NCBI GenBank assembly: GCA_963667815.1
Contig: OY764021.1
Length of the DNA: 64,000 nt
DNA from: Saccharicrinis sp963667815
GTDB lineage: Bacteria; Bacteroidota; Bacteroidia; Bacteroidales; Marinilabiliaceae
Direction: 5' to 3' (one strand)
Below, in pieces: positions 10,216 through 19,936 of the stretch; positions within the stretch are counted from its first letter, which is position 1, and every line of letters starts with the position of its first letter. The position numbers were made by a program, and so were the translations under genes. The notes under the pieces were generated by a model. That model did no database searches and had not been told where the DNA came from. It was given only the letters and a program-made list of their open reading frames with translations.

Positions 10216-11892
10216 CTAATTTTCGGTTAAAATATCAGACACCTCTTGTATCTTACGTTTTACTTGCTCTTTATCCACTACACGAGGAAACTGTAACTCT
10301 AAAGCCTTATTAAAATAATTCAAAGCTTTTTTATACTCTCCTCTTTCTTTATAATACAATCCAACCACATAGTACCCATAATAAAAATCAGGATTTTTAT
10401 TTATGAGTTGATCAATATACCCAGTACCCAGAATTACCGATTCATCAGGAATAATAATGTTTTTAATGGAGTCTATACGATTTCTGTATTTCCATATTTC
10501 ATCAACCCCCTGACGTGTATAAAAGTCTGTAGCCTCAATTTTTAAACTATCTACGGTAATCTCATTTGTTTTTATGTTGAAATCTTGATTAAATAGTTTA
10601 TTCAGATCGTATGCTATAAACTCATTTTCCTGATACGGAAACTCCGAAACCCACATCAACCTTTTTTCAGGATTAAAAACCACAGAATGATGACATATTA
10701 ATTGATTAACGGCTGATTCATTACCAATACCTATAGACGCATTGTTTAATCCGTTTTTATCTCTCAGGATATCTGCAACTTTTTGATAATTATATACAGA
10801 ATCTCTGTCTAATAATTCATGGGTTCTTTTTAATCGGTATAAAGAACACCCTTCTTCTATTGATTCAATATTCAGCTCTGTATTTGCCAATTCTTTACTT
10901 TGAAAGTGATTGGTCAACACTAATTTTGATTCACCTGATTCATAGATGGCTGTTTTTTCCTGAGATTTTTCAATCACAACAACTTTACGATCGGTAGCAG
11001 AACTCACCAAAAACGATTCTGAAACAAACGTTTCATACCCACTTATAATTTGATAAGCTTCCTTAATATTTTTTGCATGTTGCAATACATCTCTTGATAC
11101 AATACAAACTGGTGATTTTGCTGACATTGGGATACCTGACTTTGCAGAATTAAGACTTATGGTTAAACCATACTCATTCATGCCAGATAAAACACCCATC
11201 ATACCTCCCCATGAAATATATGCAAATCGATATCCTTGATCAGGCTTGCAGAAGACTACTATTTTATTACGGGCAAAATCATCGCCTGCTGAAAAATCAA
11301 GATTTCTGCCAACATATATAGTACTATCTTCAGTCAACTCATCTTGCACACTAAAAGCCGTACAGGCTACTAAATTCATATTTTGAATTGTATGGCCAAT
11401 ATCATGTGCAGCATGATAATTCAGTACACGATGGTATTTATCACCAATAAAATCATACTCATCAGATGCAAACAACGAGATTCCATAAATTTCCTCTAAA
11501 TATTCCTGATGGATATACTCATCCAAATCTTTATTGAAATAGGTAATGAAATACTTCAGATAATTTAATGTGATTTCTGATGGAATAAGTGTTTTTATGA
11601 AATCGATAAAATATTCCTCTTGTTTGGCAGCTAATTCCTGAGTTAGCTTTCCATTTTTTACACCTAACTCAAATGGTTTACCACTAATCATCAATTCATA
11701 AATTCCACCTTTATTCTGATGCAACCAGCTATCTCCACATACCGATAGACTATCTGATAATTGCTGCACTTCCAAAGACAAAACTGACTGATCTACAATT
11801 TCGGGTGGAGATAAAATCATGGATTTAAACCAAACATAGAGTCCGGTTATTAACACCAAAATTATTATGAGTATATATTTTAACTTTTTCAT
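10216..11892 (-). CDS. C45-family Ntn hydrolase/acyltransferase with C-terminal TPR
   Basis: This 558-residue protein is related to acyl-CoA:6-aminopenicillanate acyltransferase (peptidase family C45). A membrane anchor covers residues 5-25. The likely nucleophile is Cys177 in NLVACTAF, which becomes N-terminal after autocleavage, and the downstream GRNLDFSAGDD and SWGGMMGVLSGMNEYGL segments match the family core. The last about 70 residues (YGYYVVGLYYKERGEYKKAL) read as a tetratricopeptide repeat. Family members form or break amide and ester bonds. In this operon it is a candidate for joining or releasing the pigment acyl group, which is inference. It lies 11 bp after an FAD oxidoreductase gene. 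Confidence 0.85.
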   Translation of the reverse strand: MKKLKYILIIILVLITGLYVWFKSMILSPPEIVDQSVLSLEVQQLSDSLSVCGDSWLHQNKGGIYELMISGKPFELGVKNGKLTQELAAKQEEYFIDFIKTLIPSEITLNYLKYFITYFNKDLDEYIHQEYLEEIYGISLFASDEYDFIGDKYHRVLNYHAAHDIGHTIQNMNLVACTAFSVQDELTEDSTIYVGRNLDFSAGDDFARNKIVVFCKPDQGYRFAYISWGGMMGVLSGMNEYGLTISLNSAKSGIPMSAKSPVCIVSRDVLQHAKNIKEAYQIISGYETFVSESFLVSSATDRKVVVIEKSQEKTAIYESGESKLVLTNHFQSKELANTELNIESIEEGCSLYRLKRTHELLDRDSVYNYQKVADILRDKNGLNNASIGIGNESAVNQLICHHSVVFNPEKRLMWVSEFPYQENEFIAYDLNKLFNQDFNIKTNEITVDSLKIEATDFYTRQGVDEIWKYRNRIDSIKNIIIPDESVILGTGYIDQLINKNPDFYYGYYVVGLYYKERGEYKKALNYFNKALELQFPRVVDKEQVKRKIQEVSDILTEN

Positions 11893-11903
11893 TGTTTCTT
11901 CTT

Positions 11904-13418
11904 CTAATTCTTCACAACATGTGTTCGCAATTGAGCCATAATGTTATTCATTCCCAAGATTTCTCCACAGGTTAATAACGCCGCTACAGAAACTCCTAAA
12001 ACACCATGCATATTCACATTTTGACCTGTAAGAAATAAATTTTTCACCCTGGTTTTTGGCATAATTTGAGAATCATATGGATTTCGGCTATCTGTTAAAA
12101 CTCCATACATGGCTCCCTGTCTAACTCCTGTATAATCCCGCAATGTCAATGGAGATGAAGTGTATATTTCTTCAATGCACAACCTGATTTCTGGATATGT
12201 TTTCTCAACCATTTGAATCAACAACTCCGCTTTATCTTGTTTCATCTCTAAATAAGATGCCCCCCTATTTTCAATACCTGTATTTTCCCATTGCTCCATT
12301 TCTGCAAAATCCATTGGCGAGATAATGGTTATACTTTCAGCAAAACCTTTATATTTTTTACTCTCATTAGAATAAATCATATAACCCTGTGGCCATTTAT
12401 CAACAGAATAGGAATCCAATGCCCAAACATTTTTTTCGTCGTAATAATAATAATTTGCATTTAAATATTCGAAAGTCTGTTCTTTCAATTTGATATAAAC
12501 AGAAAAGCAAGAAGTAGTTTGCTCCTGTTCTCGCAATCTTTTGAGAAAAACCTTTCTAATATTTGCACCTTCTAACATTTCCATCGTTGATAATGGATCT
12601 ATATTAGAAATATATCGTTTGGCTATTATTTCTTCACCTGTAGTTAGTATCAAACTCTTTACCTCTCCGTCTTCACATTTTAAAACTTTAGCTTTGGCTC
12701 TTGTTCTTATAATCCCTCCATTACTTTCTATAACAGATTTAAAAGCTTTGGCAATCTGCCCTCCACCTCCATCAAGTTTATAGGCACTTTGTAAGTAGAA
12801 TAATGTAATAATAGAATGAATAAACAAAGAAGCAGATTCTTTCTTCCCGGCATAAAGGGAATTTAATCCACACAAAATATTCTGTAAATCCAAATTCTGA
12901 GTAATGGATGACACAAAATTAAATACATTTTCATCCAACCCTTTTTTATGTGGTAAATCATCCGTTGGAATATCTCTTAGGTTAATAACATCAACAGAAT
13001 CGTAAATTTCCTGAAGCTTATTAAAATAGATTTTTATTGCTTCATCTTCATCAGGAAACTGCTCAACCAATTTCTTTTTAAAATTGTCAACTCCCTGAGG
13101 GATTCCAAACTCTTTACCTGCAATATTTAATACATCAAATCCGTCTTCTTTTAATCTGGAAGCCTTTATTTTATCATAGATCCCAAAGTATCGAAAAAGA
13201 GTATTCAGAATTTGTCCATTTTCAAAACTACCGATATAATGCATACCCGTATCAAACAATGCTCCTTGCCGCTTAAAATCCTGAAGGCAGCCTCCTATTT
13301 GATAATGCTGTTCAAGAATACATACTTTATAACCTTGTTGACTCAGAATACTGCCACAAGCGAGTCCTCCCAGGCCACTACCTATAATTGCTATATCAAA
13401 AGTATGCTCCTTGCTCAT
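11904..13418 (-). CDS. phytoene desaturase-like FAD-dependent oxidoreductase
   Basis: This is a 504-residue flavoprotein. IGSGLGGLACG (residues 12-22) is the GxGxxG nucleotide-binding turn, followed by the EQHYQIGG signature. The C-terminal FAD-binding segment reads FLTGQNVNMHGVLGV. Its neighbour at 13422-14906 has the same layout and the same C-terminal motif (FTGQNLNMHGILGV), so the two are paralogues from a duplication, 3 bp apart. Paired oxidoreductases of this type are usual in flexirubin loci. The reaction in pigment formation is not established to my knowledge; dehydrogenation or isomerisation of the polyene are options. Confidence 0.85.
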   Translation of the reverse strand: MSKEHTFDIAIIGSGLGGLACGSILSQQGYKVCILEQHYQIGGCLQDFKRQGALFDTGMHYIGSFENGQILNTLFRYFGIYDKIKASRLKEDGFDVLNIAGKEFGIPQGVDNFKKKLVEQFPDEDEAIKIYFNKLQEIYDSVDVINLRDIPTDDLPHKKGLDENVFNFVSSITQNLDLQNILCGLNSLYAGKKESASLFIHSIITLFYLQSAYKLDGGGGQIAKAFKSVIESNGGIIRTRAKAKVLKCEDGEVKSLILTTGEEIIAKRYISNIDPLSTMEMLEGANIRKVFLKRLREQEQTTSCFSVYIKLKEQTFEYLNANYYYYDEKNVWALDSYSVDKWPQGYMIYSNESKKYKGFAESITIISPMDFAEMEQWENTGIENRGASYLEMKQDKAELLIQMVEKTYPEIRLCIEEIYTSSPLTLRDYTGVRQGAMYGVLTDSRNPYDSQIMPKTRVKNLFLTGQNVNMHGVLGVSVAALLTCGEILGMNNIMAQLRTHVVKN

Positions 13419-13421
13419 ATC

Positions 13422-14906
13422 TTAAACATGGATTAATTTATTGTACAAATACTCCTCACCTAAAAAGCTGGAGCAGGTTAAAACGGAGCTTATTGATACG
13501 CCTAAAATACCATGCATATTTAAATTCTGACCGGTAAAATATAAGTTTTTCAATCTGGTTTTAGGAACCAATATTGAATAAGTTGGATTCTTATAATTCT
13601 TTATTAATCCATACGCAGAACCATTGGCAGAACCAGTATAATCACGATACGTTAAAGGAGTGGAGGTATAGTATGACTGAATATTTTGCTTCAACCCAGG
13701 AATTTTTCTTTCTGCCATATCCAATAATTGTAGAGCCTTATTTTCCTTAAACTTTAAATAATCGTCTCCTCTATTTTCAATACTTGTATTACTCCATTTT
13801 TCAACTTCGCTATAATTCATATATGTGATAATAGTTAAACCATCAGCATATTCACTTGTTTTTTTATTGAACTGTGTGTACAATAAAAAATTCTCGGGCC
13901 AATCTTTACTATCTGTTGTCCACACATTATTTGTTCTGAAATAATGATGATTATAATTCTGATATTTTATAGTTCCCTTTTTAAGAACCACATAAACGGA
14001 AAACATACCTATTGAGTCTTCCAATGACAGTATTCTCTTCTTAAACACTTTTTTAAAACCACCCTCCTCAACCAGAGGGATTAATGTTTTAGGGTGTATA
14101 CTCGAAAAAAAGTTACTTCCTTCAACTACTTCCCCATTTTTGAGTTCCAGACTGGTTATTTGTCCATCTGAAACTTTAAACCTTGTAACTTCTGCATTTC
14201 GCATTACTGTGCCTCCGTTTTTACGCACGCCATTGGTTAATACATTAGCAATACCACTTCCTCCTTCCTGTACTCGCCACGAACTTTTAATAAAGGAATA
14301 ACTGATTAAAGAATGCGTATATAAGGGAGTTATGTCTTTTTGTCCTGCATATAAAATATTGGTTCCTGCCAATAAACCTCTTAAGTCTGGATCCTGAACC
14401 ATATCTTGAATAAAACCAGATGCCGACATAGCCATATATGGACTATCCATTGCAAATCCGGTATATTGATCTTCTAACTTATATAATGGAAATGAATTAC
14501 AAACTTCTGCCAGCTTGTTCATATATGCTTCAATTCCTTCAGCTTCATTAGGGAAATAAGATTTAAGCTTTTCAACATAATTTTCATGTCCCTGAGGAAT
14601 AGTATATTCCTTTTGATTCAGAGTAATTACATCCGACTGCTCTTTATCTAATTGTTTAAGAGTAATGTTTCCTATTAATCCAAATAACTTAAAATACCGA
14701 TAAAGCACCTCTCCTTCTCCCAGACTTTCAGTATAATTAAGACCTGTATTAAACACAACACCATCACGCACAAAAGATTGCATCATTCCTCCGATACGAT
14801 CATTTTGGTCGACCACACAAACATGATACCCTTCTTTACTTAAAAGATAAGCACACTGCAACCCTGCTAATCCACTACCAATTACAACAATATCATATTT
14901 TGCCAT
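13422..14906 (-). CDS. phytoene desaturase-like FAD-dependent oxidoreductase
   Basis: This 494-residue paralogue of the next gene downstream has a GSGLAGLQCAY nucleotide-binding turn (residues 11-21), VDQNDRIGGMMQSF, and a C-terminal FTGQNLNMHGILGV FAD-contact motif. Both copies keep a RDYTG motif near residue 430-440. It starts 2 bp after the stop of the MMPL fusion, so co-translation with the exporter is likely. Acting as a heteromer with its paralogue is possible. I see no frameshift or missing motif that would suggest one copy is decaying. Confidence 0.85.
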   Translation of the reverse strand: MAKYDIVVIGSGLAGLQCAYLLSKEGYHVCVVDQNDRIGGMMQSFVRDGVVFNTGLNYTESLGEGEVLYRYFKLFGLIGNITLKQLDKEQSDVITLNQKEYTIPQGHENYVEKLKSYFPNEAEGIEAYMNKLAEVCNSFPLYKLEDQYTGFAMDSPYMAMSASGFIQDMVQDPDLRGLLAGTNILYAGQKDITPLYTHSLISYSFIKSSWRVQEGGSGIANVLTNGVRKNGGTVMRNAEVTRFKVSDGQITSLELKNGEVVEGSNFFSSIHPKTLIPLVEEGGFKKVFKKRILSLEDSIGMFSVYVVLKKGTIKYQNYNHHYFRTNNVWTTDSKDWPENFLLYTQFNKKTSEYADGLTIITYMNYSEVEKWSNTSIENRGDDYLKFKENKALQLLDMAERKIPGLKQNIQSYYTSTPLTYRDYTGSANGSAYGLIKNYKNPTYSILVPKTRLKNLYFTGQNLNMHGILGVSISSVLTCSSFLGEEYLYNKLIHV

Positions 14907-14908
14907 CC

Positions 14909-17900
14909 CTACTCAGCCTTTTTTAATATGTAAGTTAGATTAGAAGTATATTTTGCATTATCAACCTTTGTAAAACGCAATTGATGATCTTTAGCAAACT
15001 GTTCGATACTTTTTGATGAAAAGAAAGACAGTTCGTATTCCATTTTATTAAAACCCAATAATTTAATAGAGAAAAACTCTGTTAGTTGTGTAAACCTGGT
15101 TCTTTCTTTAAGCTCTGTATCTGCATCTCTGATCACAATTATACCACCCTCATTTAAAAACTGATACGCTTTATTTAAAACAGCCAATTGGTGTTCTTCC
15201 GAAAAATAATGAAGCACATCATTAAAAACAAAAACATCAGCCGGTTCAAATTCTTCAGTTACAATATCCTTTTCTGCAAATGAAACTTGTTTTGAATCAA
15301 TGGCCACCTGTTTAGCTACAGCTATCTTTTCACTATCGTAATCCCAACCAACTATCTCCCTGTTTTCTGATGTATAGCTTAGCATATTCGATAAAAATCC
15401 ATATCCACAACCAACATCAACAATTTTTCCTTTTTTAGGAAGGAGCTCATCGTAGAAACGGTAATTTTTTTCCAGTGATATCTTTACTCTTAAGTACCAT
15501 TCCAAAACAGGTCCTTTGAATACGTATTGATTAATTAGCTTTCGTGAAAAGAAATCAACAGTCTCTTTTTCCTTCCTCAGTAAGTCATACTGTTCACGAT
15601 AAAAAGCAGTCATTTTTTTTGCCTGAGGACGATAAGTGATGCCTTTTTCTATGTCAGCAGGTTCTACATAAATTCTATCAAAAAACTTTAAAGTTACATG
15701 TCCAGCTCTTAAAAAGAACTCGGTTTTTGGCATACAATTATATGCTCCATGCAGTAATATTGGTAAAATATCTAATCCTAAATAATCAGCCAAACTAAAA
15801 GCACCCTGATGAAAACGAAGTATGTTACCATCCTTTGTTCTGGTTCCTTCCGGGAAGATTAGGACAGAATAACCTTTTTCCACTTTTGCTTTTATCTTCT
15901 CGTATCCATTATCGATACCGGTATAAATTGGATAAAAGTCAATATATCTAATAATCAAACCATAAAATGGATTTTTCCAAACCCACTCATTGGTAAGTAC
16001 AAATATTTTCGGACTCATCAACAAAATTAAAGCAATATCAAGGTGCGACTGATGATTACACACCAACACTGCAGGTTTATCCAAATTCAATTTGTATTTA
16101 TCGATGTATTCCTTTTTAAATAAAAAGTTAATACCAACCACCAACTTGCAGTTTAAGAATAGCAAGTAATGAATCAGTTTCTTTTTGCTATCAGAGAAGA
16201 AAGGTGTGTACTTAAACAGTAGAACTAAAATTGATAAGAATATAACTCCTGCCAGGAATACAGCAAATGACACAAACGAAACAAGAATATCAAGTAATAT
16301 GATAGGGAATTGACGTGTTTTATCTTTTGTATGCGTTAACCAATTGAATAAAAATGGCAATATGGTAAAGGTGATGATGATCACCGAAAAAATTCCAAAT
16401 ATGGTTACCAATGCAATAGATTTTAAAGCAGGATGCTTTGCAAATATCAACACTCCCACTCCTATTAGCGTTGTAGACACACTTAAAATTATCGAAACTT
16501 TATAGGGTAAAATACTTCGGCCACCATATTTATAATTGTTCATTAATCCCTGCATTACAAATATGGAATAGTCTATTCCTAATCCAAAAATAAAAGTACA
16601 GATAATAATATTGAATATATTAAAATCCACATTGAAGAATCCCATTAAACCAATGGTCCATTGCCAGCTTAATGCAATTGGAATAAATGTAATCAATGCC
16701 AATTCGAACCTGCCCCAAAATATCAAAACTATTAAAAACACCACTAACATGGAGTAGTTTATTAGTTTATTAAAATCATCTCTTAATAACTCGAAAAACT
16801 GATTGGTAAAGAATTGTTTATCTAATACCAACAAATCATCTTCTCCATTTAAAGCACTAAAAAAGGCATCCTTTTGCGATTGATCTACTTTACAAATTGA
16901 TACCAAAGAAACTTTTGAGTCGTGCTCGCTTATAAGATTTGAAAGAAAAAGCTTTTTAATTAAAGCAATGTCTGTTTCGCTAATTGTAGCATATTGTTTA
17001 TGCAGAACGTTGAAAAACGATTTAAATGCACCTGACTTAAAATGATTATTTGCTCCTGCAGCATCGATATTTTCAATAGCTGTCTCCAATCCTTTCTTTT
17101 CCCAAAACTGATTCCACCTGTTAATTTTGGCTTTTTGCTTACTTTCCGAAACCAATAATGAATTCACACTACTTAATGACGCAATAACTCCATCTTCCTC
17201 CAGTTTTTCAAAAAGTGGTGTGTGTTGCTCTAACTTTTCCAGTGCACCATTGATTGATGCATCATCTGTAACCACATAAATGGCACTTGCTGCTGCAGAA
17301 CTAATACTTTTTAGATTTGTTTCTGCTTTGCTTAATTCTTTAGGAAGGTAATTCAGGTTAGCAATATCAGCATCGAAGGTAATATCCCTTCCCAAAAGTG
17401 AGAATATAATAGTTAGAACAATAACTCCTGTAATCCAATATTTATTTTTATGAAAATCGTAACCGGCAAATTTATCAATAATGGTATTGTGCTGCTTGGG
17501 TTGTACTTTAACTTTCTTTCTGAATAATAATGGCAACAAAATCAAAACTAAAACAGATGATGCCAAAACACTCATTCCGGCAAATAATCCTAGTTGATTT
17601 AAGGCCTGTGAGTTTACCACGTTTAAGCACAAAAAAGCACTTGCAGTTGTTAAACTACTCATAATAACCGGATCAGAGATATCTTTAATTATACTTTTAG
17701 CACTATGTCCATATCTTACATGCGAGAAATAATGCAAAGAAAAATCAATTGAAATCCCAATTAATATAGCACCAACACCTAAGGCTATTGCCGAAATAGT
17801 TGAATACATAAAAGACAACAAAACAATTGAAATACCAACGCCTAATACAACCGGAAAAAACAGATACGCAAGTACTTTAATGTTTTTAAATACAACAACA

Positions 17901-18745
17901 AAAAGCAACAATAACAAAACAACAGCAATGCTTATTGTGGTTATAATATCCTTCTGAACCCTATTGGCATTGGCTACCGCAACAGCTGTTCCTCCGTAAT
18001 ATTCAACATGAACCTCCTCCGGAATCGAATTCTTTAAATATTGATCAATCTCTTTTATTAAAATACGATTCTGTTTCGTATTCTTTGATGAATATTGGGG
18101 ATCTAAAAAAGCCAATGTATGCTTTCGGTCTTTAGTAAAGATGTGAGATTTATATAACCCAAAATTCTTATCTAGCTGAAAGGACTCTAATTTCTTTAAA
18201 AACCTAGGTACAAGACTTAATGGATCTTTTAAAATATATTTACTGGTACCAAAACCTGTAGGAGCAATAATACTTCGATAATTCTTTTTCATTAAAGTAT
18301 TGAGATGCTCTGCAGAAACAATGGTATCCAGATATGCATAATCAGCATCTGTCATGTAAATGGGCAGATTATGGTAGAAATAATCATACACTTTGGCAGT
18401 GGCAGCTTCATCAACTGTGTTTCTAATTTCTTTTACCAGAGCCGTATCTTGTCTTAAGAAATGGCTCAATGAATCCACAACTTCAATTAATTTTCTTTCG
18501 TCAACAGTATTGGTATCCTTTAATGAAACTGTAAATATCAGTTGATCGGCAAATTTTGAATTTGCAAAAGTCTGGCTCATTTCTGAAATCCTATCATCCA
18601 TAGGAATTAAGGAAGTAATATCTTCTTCGAGCTTAACCTGATAAATAAAATAAGTTAGTACGCCTATTAAAACAAAAATAGATGAAAACATCCATCTACC
18701 TTTATTTGCCAATCCCGTATATATCAGTGAAAAAAACTTATGCAT
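14909..18745 (-). CDS. trifunctional MMPL exporter / lysophospholipid acyltransferase / SAM methyltransferase fusion
   Basis: This 1278-residue fusion has three parts. Residues 1 to about 860 are an RND/MMPL-type transporter with an initial membrane helix, a periplasmic loop, a block of five to six helices, a second loop and a second helix block. The next part is a PlsC-like acyltransferase with the HX4D motif NHQSHLD (His about 899) and FPEGTRTKDG (about 966). The C-terminal part is a class I methyltransferase with the SAM-binding loop VDVGCGYGF (about 1110) and FNDVLHYF. This architecture is known from Bacteroidota aryl-polyene loci. It probably flips or exports the polyene lipid while acylating an acceptor. 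The role of the methyltransferase is unknown. It overlaps the preceding gene by 8 bp. Confidence 0.93.
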   Translation of the reverse strand: MHKFFSLIYTGLANKGRWMFSSIFVLIGVLTYFIYQVKLEEDITSLIPMDDRISEMSQTFANSKFADQLIFTVSLKDTNTVDERKLIEVVDSLSHFLRQDTALVKEIRNTVDEAATAKVYDYFYHNLPIYMTDADYAYLDTIVSAEHLNTLMKKNYRSIIAPTGFGTSKYILKDPLSLVPRFLKKLESFQLDKNFGLYKSHIFTKDRKHTLAFLDPQYSSKNTKQNRILIKEIDQYLKNSIPEEVHVEYYGGTAVAVANANRVQKDIITTISIAVVLLLLLFVVVFKNIKVLAYLFFPVVLGVGISIVLLSFMYSTISAIALGVGAILIGISIDFSLHYFSHVRYGHSAKSIIKDISDPVIMSSLTTASAFLCLNVVNSQALNQLGLFAGMSVLASSVLVLILLPLLFRKKVKVQPKQHNTIIDKFAGYDFHKNKYWITGVIVLTIIFSLLGRDITFDADIANLNYLPKELSKAETNLKSISSAAASAIYVVTDDASINGALEKLEQHTPLFEKLEEDGVIASLSSVNSLLVSESKQKAKINRWNQFWEKKGLETAIENIDAAGANNHFKSGAFKSFFNVLHKQYATISETDIALIKKLFLSNLISEHDSKVSLVSICKVDQSQKDAFFSALNGEDDLLVLDKQFFTNQFFELLRDDFNKLINYSMLVVFLIVLIFWGRFELALITFIPIALSWQWTIGLMGFFNVDFNIFNIIICTFIFGLGIDYSIFVMQGLMNNYKYGGRSILPYKVSIILSVSTTLIGVGVLIFAKHPALKSIALVTIFGIFSVIIITFTILPFLFNWLTHTKDKTRQFPIILLDILVSFVSFAVFLAGVIFLSILVLLFKYTPFFSDSKKKLIHYLLFLNCKLVVGINFLFKKEYIDKYKLNLDKPAVLVCNHQSHLDIALILLMSPKIFVLTNEWVWKNPFYGLIIRYIDFYPIYTGIDNGYEKIKAKVEKGYSVLIFPEGTRTKDGNILRFHQGAFSLADYLGLDILPILLHGAYNCMPKTEFFLRAGHVTLKFFDRIYVEPADIEKGITYRPQAKKMTAFYREQYDLLRKEKETVDFFSRKLINQYVFKGPVLEWYLRVKISLEKNYRFYDELLPKKGKIVDVGCGYGFLSNMLSYTSENREIVGWDYDSEKIAVAKQVAIDSKQVSFAEKDIVTEEFEPADVFVFNDVLHYFSEEHQLAVLNKAYQFLNEGGIIVIRDADTELKERTRFTQLTEFFSIKLLGFNKMEYELSFFSSKSIEQFAKDHQLRFTKVDNAKYTSNLTYILKKAE

Positions 18746-19934
18746 TTTGCCTGTTCGACGATTTAAAAAGTGAGAGAATTAAATAGGAGAAGAAATAAAA
18801 CAAACCGCCCATAATAATTGATAAGCCAATTGCTCCATAAATATATTGCTTAATATTGGTGGAGATTGATTCTATATTCAAATCTGTATCAACGTTCCAA
18901 CTTCCTTGTCCCATTAAATAACTACCAGTTACATAACTCAAATAAAGTATAAACGGAATCATTGGAGGCAAACTGATATTGGCGGCAATGAAAAATATGG
19001 CTTTATTTAGCTTAAACCAATGTGCCAATAAAAAACCTATTAACAACTGATATCCCCAAACCGGAAAAATACCCATAAACACACCAAAGCCTATAGCTGC
19101 AGCTATTTTTCCCTTGGTTTCATTTGAATTTCGAACATGTGTATTATAAATTTCTTTTAGGCTTTTCCCTTTAAACTCACGAAATATTAATTTAGGTCGA
19201 TAAATTAAAAATGCGAGTATTACTAAAATGGTATTTAATACACTTATTCTAAAGAAATCTTTAAACGGACGAAAATGTGTAATACGGTCCTCCTGACTTG
19301 GATAATACACATCAATTGGTACACAATCTACCTTAATTCCTTTCCAGGCCGCACGTACTATTACTTCAATCTCAAACTCATATTTATTGCAAAACCACTT
19401 CTTTTTTTCTAAAGCCTTAATAGGGTATAATCGGTAGCCAGATTGTGTATCCGGAAGATTAATCCCTGTTTCAACTCGAAACCAAAAATTAGAAAATTTA
19501 TTTGCAAACCCACTAGACTTAGGCTGATCCTTTCCCTTCATAAAACGAGATCCAATCAGTAAACTATCTGGATTTTCCTTAATATATGAAACAAAAGTTG
19601 GAAGATCTTTTGCGTAATGTTGACCATCAGAATCAAGAGTTACAGCATAATGGAACCCCATTTCAAGAGCCTTTTTAAACCCTTGGCGAATCGCATAACC
19701 CTTTCCCTTGTTATTTGGATAATTTACAACTGCGATATCCTCAATTTCATTGAGAATATGATTGGTTGAATCTGTACTTCCATCATTAACTACAATAATA
19801 TTAGAGGTAAAAGCTTTTACATCTTTAACTACGCCTGCTAATGTTTGTTCGTTATTATAAGTTGGTATAATAACACAGCATTTAAGCATATCAAACTCCT
19901 CTGCCCACTTGATATTTTTCACTTCCCCGCTCAT
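18738..19934 (-). CDS. glycosyltransferase family 2 fused to DUF2062
   Basis: This 398-residue two-domain protein has a GT-A fold with VIIPTYNNEQTL (about 22-33), VVNDGST, the DSDGQH metal-binding motif (near 102) and a QSGYRLY segment (near 163), typical of dolichol-phosphate-mannose-like transferases. The C-terminal 180 residues contain an amphipathic segment and three to four hydrophobic helices that match DUF2062 (GVFMGIFPVWGYQLL). It is likely bound to the inner membrane with the active site in the cytoplasm. It starts 2 bp after the hotdog gene and overlaps the MMPL gene by 8 bp. It may add a sugar to the lipid carrier or pigment; the acceptor is unknown. An internal ATG at 19889 is an alternative start. 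Confidence 0.85.
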   Translation of the reverse strand: MSGEVKNIKWAEEFDMLKCCVIIPTYNNEQTLAGVVKDVKAFTSNIIVVNDGSTDSTNHILNEIEDIAVVNYPNNKGKGYAIRQGFKKALEMGFHYAVTLDSDGQHYAKDLPTFVSYIKENPDSLLIGSRFMKGKDQPKSSGFANKFSNFWFRVETGINLPDTQSGYRLYPIKALEKKKWFCNKYEFEIEVIVRAAWKGIKVDCVPIDVYYPSQEDRITHFRPFKDFFRISVLNTILVILAFLIYRPKLIFREFKGKSLKEIYNTHVRNSNETKGKIAAAIGFGVFMGIFPVWGYQLLIGFLLAHWFKLNKAIFFIAANISLPPMIPFILYLSYVTGSYLMGQGSWNVDTDLNIESISTNIKQYIYGAIGLSIIMGGLFYFFSYLILSLFKSSNRQNA

Positions 19935-19936
19935 TA

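Noticed and set aside
10216..11892. Penicillin-type acyltransferase of an antibiotic pathway
   Set aside because: No beta-lactam or peptide synthetase genes are present; only the fold is shared.
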